Positions 42,665 through 50,956 are shown, counted from the first letter of the stretch. The stretch: DNA of 64,000 nt from Salinigranum marinum (GCF_024228675.1 NZ_CP100461.1:1736001-1800000); one strand, 5' to 3'. Numbers and translations are program-made. The notes: generated by a model from the sequence alone, not told the origin.

Positions 42665-43330
42665 TCAGGCTTCGGGCTCGGGCGCGGGGTCGATGAGCAC
42701 GACGGCCTCGCCGTCGATCACGGCCGTCTCGTCGGCGTCCTCGACGACCGTGTCGAGGCGGTAGCGGTCGTCGCCGAGGTCTTCGACGATCTCGACGACG
42801 GCCGTGAGTTCCGAGCCGATGTCGACGGGTTTGAGGAACCGGAGGTCCTGCGAGAGGTAGACCGTCATGCCGGGCAGGCGCGCGAGCGCGGAGCTGATGA
42901 GCCCGGAGACGAGCGTGCCGTGGACGATCCGGCGGCCGAAACGGGTCTCGGCGGCGAACTCGTCGTCGAGGTGGAGCCGGTTGGTGTCGCCGCTGATGGC
43001 CGCGAAGGTCAGCACCTCCTCCTCTGTGATCTGCTTCGTGAACCGGACGACGTCGCCGACGCCGAGCGCCTCGTCGGAGTCGACGGTGCGTTCCATCGAC
43101 CACGACTCGCGCGTGTACGCGACCGAGTCGATCTCGGGCTCGCGGAGCTCGGAGTCGCCGTTCCGGCCCGTCATCATCGCTCGGTTGGCCTCGGCCACGC
43201 TCGAGTACATGTGGACGAGGCTCTTCGAGAAGTGCTTCGACGACCGGAGCCACGCGGAGGTCATGCCGCGGACGGGAGCGGTCATATCCATCGAGCCGTG
43301 TTCCATGCTCCGTGCGAACGTCTGGAACAT
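42665..43330 (-). CDS. MaoC-like (R)-specific enoyl-CoA hydratase
   Basis: Hot-dog fold hydratase of 221 aa. The (R)-hydratase motif is complete: ISGDTNRLHLDDEFA, with catalytic Asp115 and His120, followed by GRRIVHGTL. Such PhaJ-type enzymes convert crotonyl-CoA and related enoyl-CoA to (R)-3-hydroxyacyl-CoA, the monomer for PhaC, which fits this locus. The first 80 residues are an extra helical region (SAWLRSSKHFSKSLVHMYSS) not found in bacterial PhaJ. Read divergently from phaR. The first ATG lies inside a 23-bp palindrome; later ATGs (residues 9, 14, 16) are possible starts. Confidence 0.85.
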   Translation of the reverse strand: MFQTFARSMEHGSMDMTAPVRGMTSAWLRSSKHFSKSLVHMYSSVAEANRAMMTGRNGDSELREPEIDSVAYTRESWSMERTVDSDEALGVGDVVRFTKQITEEEVLTFAAISGDTNRLHLDDEFAAETRFGRRIVHGTLVSGLISSALARLPGMTVYLSQDLRFLKPVDIGSELTAVVEIVEDLGDDRYRLDTVVEDADETAVIDGEAVVLIDPAPEPEA

Positions 43331-43349
43331 TCATAACAGTTGTGAATGT
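43327..43349. promoter_or_regulatory. 23-bp near-perfect palindrome at the maoC start
   Basis: Arms ACATTCATAAC (43327-43337) and GTTGTGAATGT (43339-43349) are complementary at 10 of 11 positions, with one central base. It covers the maoC start codon (43330) and the likely transcript start, and is AT-rich in GC-rich surroundings. This is the shape of an operator for a dimeric regulator; PhaR, encoded 114 bp away, is the obvious candidate but that is inference. Confidence 0.7.
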
Positions 43350-43392
43350 CGCGGGCGAGCCACGGCCGTTCTCCACGTGTCAAACCACTTGT

Positions 43393-43436
43393 TGCCATAG
43401 GATGGCATTGGATGGTTGCGATAGTAAAGCTTATCC
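43393..43436 (+). promoter_or_regulatory. phaR promoter with an upstream palindrome
   Basis: AAGCTTATCC (43427-43436) is a TATA box about 31 nt before the phaR ATG at 43463, giving a very short leader. Upstream of it, TGCCAT-AGG-ATGGCA (43393-43407) is a perfect palindrome with a 3-bp centre, placed about 25 bp before the TATA box, where a haloarchaeal activator or repressor often binds. Confidence 0.6.
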
Positions 43437-43462
43437 ACTCGTGGGGCATTGTTGAAATCGAG

Positions 43463-43771
43463 ATGACAGACGACCCGGACGATGGGACACCGATGTGGTC
43501 CCCCGCCGCGTTCGCGAAGCAGATGCAGGAAGCGTCCCAGCAGGCCACCCAGGGCCAGCAGGAGCTGTTCAAACAGTTCATGAAGGCCGGAACGGGTGGG
43601 GTGGACGGCTTCTCGCAGTTGAACGCGATGAGTATGGGCAGCGCGATGTTCAAGACGCGCGTCCAGAGCGGCGGCCGCATCTCCATCCCCGACGCCGAGC
43701 GCGAGGCGCTCGACATCGAGGAGGGCGACATCGTCCAGGCGATCGTCATCCCCGTCAAACGAAACCGGTGA
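43463..43771 (+). CDS. phaR: PHA regulator PhaR, AbrB/SpoVT domain
   Basis: Protein of 102 aa. The C-terminal 40 residues form a swapped-hairpin AbrB DNA-binding domain (VQSGGRISIPDAEREALDIE and GDIVQAIVIPV); the N-terminal part, FAKQMQEASQQATQGQQELF, is an amphipathic helix suited to granule binding. In Haloferax mediterranei a protein of this design, encoded before phaP, represses phaRP and controls granule size. The ATG at 43463 is chosen from the promoter position; an open frame continues upstream without support. phaP starts 5 nt after the stop. Confidence 0.88.
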   Translation: MTDDPDDGTPMWSPAAFAKQMQEASQQATQGQQELFKQFMKAGTGGVDGFSQLNAMSMGSAMFKTRVQSGGRISIPDAEREALDIEEGDIVQAIVIPVKRNR

Positions 43772-43776
43772 TTACC

Positions 43777-44229
43777 ATGTCCGCAAACCCCTTCAACACC
43801 ATGTTCGAGATGCAGCGCACGTACATCGAAGCCAGCCAGTCCGCGTTCGAGAGCTCCCTCAAGCTCCAGAAGGTCGCCTCAGACGCGTTCCTCGGGAGCT
43901 TCGAGTCGACGAAGTCCCTGCAGAAGCGCGGCGTCGACCTGACGAAGCGTGCGTCGCACGCCAACCTCGACGCCGTCGAAGAGGCCCTGCCCGCTGACGT
44001 CGTCGGCGACCTCCGCGCGGCCATCGACGAGCAGTACGAGGCGCTCGACGAGGTTCACGACGACGCCTGGGAGTCGTTCGAGCAGTCCGCCGAGGACGCC
44101 GTCGACTCGTACGACGAACTGACCGAGGCGCAGGCCGAGATGGTCGACGAGCTGTACGAGACGCTCATCCAGGTCAACGCCGACGCCGCCGAGGTCGCCG
44201 ACGAGGCCGCCGAAGTCGTCGAACAGTAA
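43777..44229 (+). CDS. phaP: PHA granule-associated protein (phasin) PhaP
   Basis: Phasin of 150 aa that coats polyester granules. It is entirely helical and acidic, begins NPFNTMFEMQRTYIEASQSA and contains long amphipathic stretches; bacterial-type phasin motifs are absent, but size, composition and location agree with haloarchaeal PhaP (about 150 aa). It follows phaR after 5 nt and precedes phaE by 49 nt. Probably one of the most abundant proteins on the granule. Confidence 0.88.
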   Translation: MSANPFNTMFEMQRTYIEASQSAFESSLKLQKVASDAFLGSFESTKSLQKRGVDLTKRASHANLDAVEEALPADVVGDLRAAIDEQYEALDEVHDDAWESFEQSAEDAVDSYDELTEAQAEMVDELYETLIQVNADAAEVADEAAEVVEQ

Positions 44230-44278
44230 GCCGACGACTTTTCCCACTCGCCCCGATTATTCGAGAGTATACACCCAC

Positions 44279-44818
44279 ATGACCGATATGGCTGACATGA
44301 CAGACGCAGACGCGATGGAGTCGTTCTTCGAACAGATGTCGCAGACGTACACGGACGCGATCAAACGAAACGTGGACGCCCAGGCCGCCTTCGCCGACTC
44401 CTGGATGGAGTCGATGGAGGAGGCCCTCTCCGAGGAACGGCTCGACGACGCCTCCGAGGGTGCGGTCCGCGCGTACGAGGCGTGGATGGACGCCGCGGAG
44501 GCGTCCTACGAGCGCGTCGGCGACGCGCTCGAAGGCGAAGACGTCGATCCCGAGGAGTTCCGCGACATCTGGCTCAACGCCGCGAACAAGGCGTTCAAGG
44601 AGTCGATGTCGACGACCGCGTTCGCCGCCGCGACCGGCCAGAACGTCGAGGACGTCCTCGATTTCCAAGAACAGCTGAACGAAGCCGCCGAGCAGACCCT
44701 CCACGGGATGGGCTTTGCGACAACGGGTGACGTCCGAGAGGTGGGTGAACGGCTCGTCGAGATCGAGCGTCGCCAGCACGCCATCGAGGAGAAACTCGAC
44801 CGGCTCCTAGACGAATGA
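44279..44818 (+). CDS. phaE: PHA synthase subunit PhaE
   Basis: Helical subunit of the class III polyester synthase (179 aa). It is smaller than bacterial PhaE (about 360 aa), as is normal for haloarchaea, and has the conserved C-terminal part [20 protein letters not shown] followed by [13 protein letters not shown]. It activates PhaC by forming a heteromer. The stop overlaps the phaC ATG by 4 nt. A TATA-like CGATTATTC at 44255-44263 may provide a second promoter within the cluster; in that case the ATG at 44288 rather than 44279 could be the start. Confidence 0.9.
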   Translation: MTDMADMTDADAMESFFEQMSQTYTDAIKRNVDAQAAFADSWMESMEEALSEERLDDASEGAVRAYEAWMDAAEASYERVGDALEGEDVDPEEFRDIWLNAANKAFKESMSTTAFAAATGQNVEDVLDFQEQLNEAAEQTLHGMGFATTGDVREVGERLVEIERRQHAIEEKLDRLLDE

Positions 44819-46218
44819 ACCCCTTCACCGCACCGTTCGAGGCGCAGCGGAAGATGCTCGAATCGTGGACCGAGGCCGTCGAGACGGCCGACGCCGCCCC
44901 CGACGGGCTCGAACGAATGGCCTCGGTGGAAGTCGGGCAGACCCCGAGTGAGGTCGTCTACGAGGAGAACAAGCTCAAACTGCTCCGCTACGACGCCGAG
45001 GCGGCCGGCATCGACCCCGAGGAGACTCACGACGTGCCGATCCTCGTCGTCTACGCGCTCATCAACCGGCCGTACATCCTCGACCTCCAGCCCGACCGGT
45101 CGGTGGTTCGCCGCCTGCTCGAGGCGGGCTTCGACGTCTACCTCATCGACTGGGGCGAGCCGTCGATGCTCGACCAGTCGCTGACGCTCGACGACTACGT
45201 CAACCGCTACGTCGACAACTGCGTCGACGTCGTCGCCGACCGCGCTGGCGTCGACGCGATCAATCTCCTGGGCTACTGCATGGGCGGGACGATGAGCGTC
45301 ATGTATGCCTCGCACCACCCCGAAAAAGTGCGGAACCTGGGCCTGATGGCCGCCGGCCTCTGCTTCGCCGGCACCGGCGGTATCCTCGAAGAGTGGGGCG
45401 ACGAGGAGTACTACTCGCCGCGCGACGTCACCGGCGCGTTCGGTAACGTCCCCGCGGAGTTCCTCGACGTCGGCTTCGCGCTCATGGACCCCGTCAACAA
45501 CTACGTCGCGAAGTACACCACGCTGTACGACAACCTCGACGACGAGGACTTCGTCCAGAACTTCGCCCGGATGGAGCGGTGGCTCTCCGACGGCATCGAT
45601 CTCGCAGGCTCGACGTACGTCCAGTTCCTCGAGGACGTCTACCAAGAGAACAAACTGTACCGGAACGAACTCGAACTCGACGGGAAACACGTCGATCTGG
45701 GCGAGATCAACATGCCCGTCCTCCAGGTCATCGGCCAGTACGACCACCTCATCCCGCCGGAGGCGTCCCGCCCGTTCAACGATCAGGTGCCGAGCGGCGA
45801 CACGACGATCATGGAGGAGTCGACCGGACACATCGGCCTGTCGGTGTCGGGCAAGTCCCACGCGAACCTCTGGCCGAACGTCGCCGAGTGGTTCGCCGAG
45901 CGCTCCGTGCTCGACGTGGACGACGCGGTCGACATCGAGATCGAGGCTCCGGACGACGAGCGCGCCGAGGAGGCCGCCGAGGCCGACACGGACGCCGGAG
46001 ACGGTGCCGACGGAGGCGAGGAGGACGCTTTCGACGACACGGACCTCGACCAGGTCCGCGGCGTCGGCCCCGCGTACGCCGAGCGGTTGCGTGAGGCGGG
46101 CGTTGGAACCGTCTCCGAACTCGCCGCGGCCGACCCCGAGACGCTCGCCGACCGCGTCGACGTCGCCCCCTCGCGGATCGCCGACTGGGTCGACCACGCG
46201 GGCGAACTCACCTCCTGA
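44815..46218 (+). CDS. phaC: PHA synthase catalytic subunit PhaC with C-terminal HhH domain
   Basis: Class III polyester synthase of 467 aa. The lipase-like box is GYCMGG with nucleophile Cys155; Asp310 ([12 protein letters not shown]) and His339 ([11 protein letters not shown]) complete the triad. From about residue 375 an acidic linker leads to a helix-hairpin-helix-like domain ([20 protein letters not shown], residues about 412-467) that bacterial PhaC lacks; C-terminal extensions are known in haloarchaeal PhaC and affect activity. It polymerises (R)-3-hydroxyacyl-CoA on granules together with PhaE. Confidence 0.94.
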   Translation: MNPFTAPFEAQRKMLESWTEAVETADAAPDGLERMASVEVGQTPSEVVYEENKLKLLRYDAEAAGIDPEETHDVPILVVYALINRPYILDLQPDRSVVRRLLEAGFDVYLIDWGEPSMLDQSLTLDDYVNRYVDNCVDVVADRAGVDAINLLGYCMGGTMSVMYASHHPEKVRNLGLMAAGLCFAGTGGILEEWGDEEYYSPRDVTGAFGNVPAEFLDVGFALMDPVNNYVAKYTTLYDNLDDEDFVQNFARMERWLSDGIDLAGSTYVQFLEDVYQENKLYRNELELDGKHVDLGEINMPVLQVIGQYDHLIPPEASRPFNDQVPSGDTTIMEESTGHIGLSVSGKSHANLWPNVAEWFAERSVLDVDDAVDIEIEAPDDERAEEAAEADTDAGDGADGGEEDAFDDTDLDQVRGVGPAYAERLREAGVGTVSELAAADPETLADRVDVAPSRIADWVDHAGELTS

Positions 46219-46369
46219 CCCCCCGACGAAGCGACCACCGGACTGACCAGCGGCGACCCGTCCGGCGCGCACCGCTGGACCCGCACTATTATACTCCGGT
46301 TCCGAGAGTCACGAACTGTGAGCGACTGGCACGGTCCGAGCGCGGACCGGGCGCGTGCTCACTCCGACT

Positions 46370-47113
46370 ATGAAACTCGAAGACAGAACCTGTGTCATCA
46401 CGGGCGCATCGAGGGGGATCGGCCGCGGGATCGCCGAGGAGATGGCGGGCGAGGGGGCAAACGTCGTCGTCAACTATCGATCCTCGGCCGACGAAGCACG
46501 GGACGTCGTCGACACCATCCGCGACGCCGGCGGCGACGCCATCGCGGCGCAAGCCGACGTCACGGACTACGAGGCCGTCGGAGCGATGCGTGAGGAGGTC
46601 GTCGACGCCTTCGGGCCGGCGGATATCCTCATCAACAACGCCGGCATCACGAAGGACACGTCGTTCGCGCGCATGAGTCCCGAGGAGTGGAAGACGGTCA
46701 TCGACGTCAACCTCAACGGGACGTTCAACGCGACCAAGGTGTTCTTCGACGACATCAAGCAGTCGGACCAGGGGCGGCTCATCAACATCTCCTCCATCGT
46801 CGGCAAGCAGGGGAACTTCGGCCAGGCGAACTACGCGACCGCGAAGTCGGGCATCTTCGGGTTCACACGCACGATCGCCCTCGAACTCGCCCCGTCGGGG
46901 TCGACCTCCAACTCGGTCGCACCGGGCTTTACCCGCACGGATATGCTCGCGGACGTCCGTGAGGACATCCAAGAGCGTATCCTCGAAGAGATCCCGATGG
47001 GGCGCTTCGCCGAGGTTGAGGACGTCTCGCACATCGTCAAGTTCCTCGCCAGCGAGGAGGCCTCCTACATCACCGGCGAGGTCATCGACGTCAACGGAGC
47101 GATGGACCTCTGA
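46370..47113 (+). CDS. phaB: Acetoacetyl-CoA reductase (PhaB/FabG-type SDR)
   Basis: Short-chain dehydrogenase of 247 aa that reduces 3-ketoacyl-CoA to the (R)-3-hydroxy form with NADPH. The nucleotide loop is TGASRGIGRG, with NNAG further on, and the catalytic Ser-Tyr-Lys is complete (Tyr155 and Lys159 in YATAKSG). FabG and PhaB cannot be told apart by sequence alone; the place directly after phaEC decides for PhaB. The ATG at 46370 matches the family start. A TATA-like CTATTATACTCC at 46286-46297 would leave an 50-nt leader. Confidence 0.88.
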   Translation: MKLEDRTCVITGASRGIGRGIAEEMAGEGANVVVNYRSSADEARDVVDTIRDAGGDAIAAQADVTDYEAVGAMREEVVDAFGPADILINNAGITKDTSFARMSPEEWKTVIDVNLNGTFNATKVFFDDIKQSDQGRLINISSIVGKQGNFGQANYATAKSGIFGFTRTIALELAPSGSTSNSVAPGFTRTDMLADVREDIQERILEEIPMGRFAEVEDVSHIVKFLASEEASYITGEVIDVNGAMDL

Positions 47114-47238
47114 CGGACGGGACACGTCACTGTGTACCGAACGACCAAGGACGTATAATCACATACCCACAATATTAGCAATATAGGTTAGTGTCCAAGG
47201 TAAGCTTAAGTACGATCAGGTCAATCCGTTGAATAGAC

Positions 47239-47472
47239 ATGAGCCAACAACTCCTCACCCGCACTGACGGGGAGACGACCACCCTGCCGAGCGAACTCGA
47301 ATCCACGTCCTCGAAACTCGTCTACCTCTATCTCCGGACCACGGGCGAGTGCACCGTCGAAGACCTGCAGGCGTCGTTGGACATGAAGAAGATCTCGCTG
47401 TACCCGCTCCTGAAGAGCCTCTCGAAGAAGGGCCTCGTCGACTGCGAAGGCGAGACGTACTCCCTGGCCTGA
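47239..47472 (+). CDS. Small winged-helix transcriptional regulator
   Basis: DNA-binding protein of 77 aa. The helix-turn-helix region is CTVEDLQASLDMKKISLYPL followed by LKSLSKKGLVDCEGE, the pattern of TrmB/MarR-like winged helices. It has two cysteines (one in TGECTVE, one in VDCEGE) and no effector domain. AAGCTTAAGTAC at 47201-47212 may be the promoter, about 32 nt before the ATG. It lies 125 bp after phaB across an AT-rich gap, so it might regulate the polyester locus, but that is only by position. Confidence 0.85.
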   Translation: MSQQLLTRTDGETTTLPSELESTSSKLVYLYLRTTGECTVEDLQASLDMKKISLYPLLKSLSKKGLVDCEGETYSLA

Positions 47473-47481
47473 ACCGTCGGG

Positions 47482-48243
47482 TCACACCTCGTTTTCGGTT
47501 CCGTTCTCGCCGTCGCCCTCGTCGTCGGCCTCGGCGCCGTCGACCGCCGTCGACTCGCCGTGTACCTCGTCCCGTATCGACTCAAGCTCTGCGTCCACGT
47601 CGATCTCGACGCCCGCGTCGTCGCCGGCTTCGTCGTCAGAATGGTCATCGGTCTGTCGGTCGTCCGTTCGACCGGCGTCGGTCTCGTCGTCGACCGGAAT
47701 GACCACGCTTTCGCGGTCGTCCCGTCGTCCCGTTCGCGAGCGTCGCGACGCCGACTCCGCGCGCGAGGCGTCCGCGTCCCCGCGCGCCTCGGCGAGGAGC
47801 GACTCGATCTCGGCGGTGAGCCCCCGCGCGTCGCCGAGCACGTCACGGGCGACCGGGTCGGCGGGCTCTTCGGTGCCCGTGAGCGCCCGCCGGAGGTCCT
47901 CGACCGCCCGTTCGGCCCCCTGGACCACGCGTCCGTCGACGCCGTCGAACCGGTCGCCGCCGCGTCGGTCGGTGGGGAACCCGCGTTCGGGGTCGACCAG
48001 TCGGAGGACGCCACGCAGCAGTTCGAGCGACTGGATCGTCGTTTCGAGGATCGCAATGACCGTCGGAATGGTGTACTCCTCGGTGAACCGGACGACGTCG
48101 CTCCCGCGGGGCGGGTCGCGCGACCGCGGCCGTCGGCGGTCCGTTCGGGCGTCGGTGTCGATCGTGCGCTCGAGTTCGTCGAGCGTCGTGCGGAGGTCAC
48201 CGAGAAGGGCGGCGAGGTCGTCAGGGTCGCGGTCGCGGCTCAT
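47482..48243 (-). CDS. Haloarchaeal helical protein with acidic C-terminus
   Basis: Soluble protein of 253 aa. The N-terminal 135 residues are helical, with YTIPTVIAILETTIQSLELL; the remainder is Asp/Glu/Arg-rich and probably disordered. I recall a haloarchaeal family of this type as DUF7547, without known function. The ATG at 48243 is used since it gives MSRDRDPDDLAALLGDLRTT; the upstream open frame is antisense noise into the next gene. It ends 9 bp from the convergent regulator gene. Confidence 0.7.
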   Translation of the reverse strand: MSRDRDPDDLAALLGDLRTTLDELERTIDTDARTDRRRPRSRDPPRGSDVVRFTEEYTIPTVIAILETTIQSLELLRGVLRLVDPERGFPTDRRGGDRFDGVDGRVVQGAERAVEDLRRALTGTEEPADPVARDVLGDARGLTAEIESLLAEARGDADASRAESASRRSRTGRRDDRESVVIPVDDETDAGRTDDRQTDDHSDDEAGDDAGVEIDVDAELESIRDEVHGESTAVDGAEADDEGDGENGTENEV

Positions 48244-48314
48244 ACGTTCGGTTGGGGCGGCGAGGTGAAAAGCCTGAACCCTCTGCACCTCGCCAGCGTC
48301 GTTTCCGCGGGCGG

Positions 48315-49400
48315 TCACCGACTCGCGCGCCGGTACTGCGGGGGCCACGCCGCGTCGTTCCCGAGATCGCGGGCGGCGTGGTGGGCGAAGTAGGGGTCGC
48401 GGAGGTGCTCGCGGCCGAGGAGCACGACGTCGGCCCGCTCGTTCCGGACGAGCGCGTCCGCGTGGCGCGGGTTCGTGATGGCACCGACGGCCGCGACGGG
48501 CACGTCAGCATCGGTCCGAACGCGCTCGGCCAGCGGGACCTGGTAGCCCGGACCCGTGTCGGGCAGTCGCTGGTCGGGGTGGATCCCCCCACTGCTCACG
48601 TCGACGAGGTCGACGCCGAGGTCCTGCAACCGCGCCGCGAGGCGGACCGTGTCGTCGACCGTCCACGACGGTCGGTCGGGGAGCCAGTCGGTCGCAGAGA
48701 CGCGCACGAAGAGGGGTCGGTCGTCGGGCCACACCTCGCGGACCGCCGCCGTGACTTCCCGCACCAGGCGGCTGCGTCCCTCGAAGTCGCCGCCGTAGGC
48801 GTCGTCGCGACGGTTCGTGACCGGCGAGAGGAACTGGTGGAGCAAGTAGCCGTGGGCGGCGTGAACTTCGGCGACGAGGAAGCCGGCCTCGAGCGCGCGT
48901 TCGGCGGCCGCGGCGAAGTCGTCGACGACGCCGTCGATCGCAGCCCTGGAGAGCGCACGAACGGGCGCGAAGTCGCCGTCGTCGTACGGCCACGGCGTCT
49001 CGCTGGGAGCGACGATCTCCCACCCGCCCTCGTCGACGGAGACCGGCGTGGACCCCTCCCAGGGGCGGCGTTTGCTGGCCTTCCGCCCCGCGTGTGCCAG
49101 TTGGATCCCCGGGACTGATCCCTGGTCGCGGACGAACGAGACGATCCGTGCCAGCGCGTCGGCCTGTTCGTCGGTCCAGATGCCGAGGTCCTCCGGCGAG
49201 ATGCGTCCCGCGGCGGAGACAGCCGTCGCCTCGGTCATCACGAGCCCCGCCCCGCCGACGGCACGGCTCCCGAGGTGGACGAGGTGCCAGTCCGTCGCCA
49301 CGCCGTCGACGGCGGAGTACTGACACATCGGTGAAACGCCGATCCGGTTCGGAACCGTCGTCTCCCGCAGGCCGAGCGAGGAGAACAGCGAGTGAGTCAT
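48315..49400 (-). CDS. NADH:flavin oxidoreductase, YqjM-like old yellow enzyme
   Basis: FMN enzyme of 361 aa of the old yellow enzyme family, classical (YqjM/NamA) subgroup. It shows VPNRIGVSPMCQYSAVDG with the redox-tuning Cys, PGIQLAHAGRKAS, the His-His pair in EVHAAHGYLLHQFLSP, and FMN contacts in PVAAVGAITNPRHADAL. Typical substrates are activated alkenes; the natural one is unknown. A GTG one codon upstream exists, but the ATG at 49400 follows AGGGTGGG. It differs from the other family member at 28068-29405, which has a Cys cluster. Confidence 0.93.
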   Translation of the reverse strand: MTHSLFSSLGLRETTVPNRIGVSPMCQYSAVDGVATDWHLVHLGSRAVGGAGLVMTEATAVSAAGRISPEDLGIWTDEQADALARIVSFVRDQGSVPGIQLAHAGRKASKRRPWEGSTPVSVDEGGWEIVAPSETPWPYDDGDFAPVRALSRAAIDGVVDDFAAAAERALEAGFLVAEVHAAHGYLLHQFLSPVTNRRDDAYGGDFEGRSRLVREVTAAVREVWPDDRPLFVRVSATDWLPDRPSWTVDDTVRLAARLQDLGVDLVDVSSGGIHPDQRLPDTGPGYQVPLAERVRTDADVPVAAVGAITNPRHADALVRNERADVVLLGREHLRDPYFAHHAARDLGNDAAWPPQYRRASR

Positions 49401-49497
49401 CACCCACCCTTCTCCTCGGGTGCGTTACCGTTGTCGATCGCGGCGACCGATTTAGGCTGGCCAAAAAGTTATGTGCCGCAAGCGCTCACACGGCTGT

Positions 49498-49638
49498 ATG
49501 AACGGACCGGACGGAACTCGGAGCCGGAGGGTGTCGGCGGTGGAGTCTTCACCTGGGCGACTGGTGTTCACCGAAGAAGGCAACAGGGACGGGTGGATCG
49601 CGAGCGATACGACCGTCTCGCTCGACGCGTCGCGGTGA
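49498..49638 (+). CDS. 46-aa haloarchaeal small protein
   Basis: A 46-codon frame starting MNGPDGTRSRRVSAVESSPG and ending in WIASDTTVSLDASR. The pattern with a short strand region (RLVFTEEGNRDGW) resembles a family of tiny haloarchaeal proteins that I recall as DUF7331. AAAGTTATGTG, with TTATG at 49469-49473, lies 27 nt before the ATG, the exact distance of a leaderless promoter. It converges on dpsA with 23 bp between stops. Function unknown. Confidence 0.65.
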   Translation: MNGPDGTRSRRVSAVESSPGRLVFTEEGNRDGWIASDTTVSLDASR

Positions 49639-49661
49639 GTCGGTGACGGTACGCCGGCGGA

Positions 49662-50210
49662 TCAGTGCGTCGTCTCTTCGAGGACCAGCGAGTCGTCCTC
49701 GAGGTAGTGCTCGATGTGGTGGGCCGCCTCCTCGACCTCGATCAGGTTCTCCCGGAGCATGTGCGCGGTCGCGTGGTCACCGAGGTTCTGTGCGAGGTCG
49801 ACGTGGTCCCGGAGCGTCTCGATGATGTCGCCGTACATCGCCATGTCGTTCTCCAGGGAGGTCCGGATGTCGTACACGTCGCCGCCCTCGGGGTCGACGG
49901 GCGCACGCTCTTCGAGGCGCTTGCCGCCCGTGACCGGAACGCCGCCGAGCGCCTGCGCCCGCTCTGCGAGTTCGTCGGCGAACTCCTCGGCCTCCTCGGC
50001 GGCCTCGCCCAAGAAGAGGTGGAGGTCGCGGAACTCCGCCCCCTCGACGACCCAGTGATGCTTCTTCAGCTGGTGGTAGAGGACGTACGTCGCCGCGAGG
50101 TCGGTGTTGAGCGCGTCGACGAGCTGTTCGGCGCGGTCGGCGTCGATACGGAGTGCCTCGCTTCCCTCAACGGTGTCCGCGCGCTGTCGGACGGTCTCCT
50201 GTGTGCTCAT
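49662..50210 (-). CDS. dpsA: DNA-protecting ferritin DpsA
   Basis: Dps-type ferritin-like protein of 182 aa, equal to Halobacterium DpsA in length. Ferroxidase residues lie in the conserved stretch KKHHWVVEGAEFRDLHLFLG with E further on (GEAAEEAEEFADELAERAQA). Twelve copies form a shell that oxidises and stores iron and guards against peroxide. The promoter CATAAAGTG (50244-50236) is about 30 nt before the ATG. The homologous gene is induced by iron and stress in other haloarchaea. Confidence 0.95.
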   Translation of the reverse strand: MSTQETVRQRADTVEGSEALRIDADRAEQLVDALNTDLAATYVLYHQLKKHHWVVEGAEFRDLHLFLGEAAEEAEEFADELAERAQALGGVPVTGGKRLEERAPVDPEGGDVYDIRTSLENDMAMYGDIIETLRDHVDLAQNLGDHATAHMLRENLIEVEEAAHHIEHYLEDDSLVLEETTH

Positions 50211-50235
50211 TACGTCTCTTCGTTGGGCCAGAACG

Positions 50236-50244
50236 CACTTTATG
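50236..50244 (-). promoter_or_regulatory. Core promoter of dpsA
   Basis: On the minus strand, CATAAAGTG sits about 30 nt before the ATG at 50210, in an AT-rich tract (TTTTCTAAAACACAAG just upstream). A short leader or none is expected. A regulator site for iron or stress control might overlap the AT-rich tract, but none is recognisable by eye. Confidence 0.55.
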
Positions 50245-50371
50245 CTTGTGTTTTAGAAAAATTTGTTTTCGAGTGTGGAAACTAATCGTCTCGGAACCGT
50301 CGTGTCGGCGGACCGGTTGGGACACACGGTGCCGGGGACAGACAGATGTGCTCTGCTGACGTAGAGGAGAC

Positions 50372-50411
50372 GCTGGTCGGTCGTGACCAGCGCGGTGACC
50401 GCGATCACCGC
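50372..50411. repeat. Two adjacent 20-nt hairpins
   Basis: GCTGGTC-6 nt-GACCAGC (50372-50391) is directly followed by GCGGTGA-6 nt-TCACCGC (50392-50411). Both have perfect 7-bp stems with 6-nt loops and no spacing between them. They may belong to a structured RNA, a protein-binding site or a decayed mobile-element end. Confidence 0.85.
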
Positions 50412-50956
50412 GGGTTACGTCATGGGGTTCCCGCAGGGTAGGGCCGCGGTCGCCACCTCCGATCACGGTCCGAGCGCGTCGTCCTCGCACTCAATGGATA
50501 GCCACGTTACAGAAATCGGGGGCGCGAGTACGTCCGTCGGGGTGTCATCCGATCCCCCCGCTATCCCCTCCTCCCGAGGCTCGGATGACGCCCCTCCCGT
50601 CTGGAGCCGTCCCCGAGCGCACCGTGGGCTTCGCTCGCGGGATCGGCCGTCCGTCGATTGCGAATCGAGTTCGAACCGGAGGGCGCACACGTCGCGGCGA
50701 GCCGATGAGCGTGGACGCGAGTGCCGACAGTCCGCGGCGATATAATCAGTTAGCCACAACAGTGAACCTAGACAGCGATCCACCCTCACTGGGGGCACTC
50801 AACAACCACCCACTCCCGACTGCCCCCCTCGAGTGAGCGTACCGCGTCCGGTCGAGCCGCGCCACTGTTCTCCCGGGCGATCGACCCTGTCCGAACCCGG
50901 CGTCACCGAGACCGAGATGGAAACGCTCTTTTCACCGACGGACGCAGTTCCGACGT

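Larger units (their letters stand above)
50211..50956. other. 746-bp intergenic region with twin hairpins
   Basis: The largest gene-free stretch of the window, apart from the SRP RNA area. Near the dpsA side lies its promoter; near the right end CTCTTTTCACC (about 50928-50938) is the likely TATA box of the HEAT-repeat gene. In between, no frame has credible protein features. GGGGGCA near 50793 and TGCCCCC near 50820 could pair as a stem. The only strong structure is the adjacent hairpin pair at 50372-50411. Confidence 0.6.

Noticed and set aside
46318-46593. A GTG-initiated frame before and inside phaB
   Set aside because: A TATA-like box is at suitable distance, but the frame soon becomes an Arg-rich shadow of the reductase gene.
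50463-50798. A 111-codon minus-strand frame in the large intergenic region
   Set aside because: Arg/Ser/Cys-rich composition, no promoter or ribosome binding site, no conserved-looking segment.
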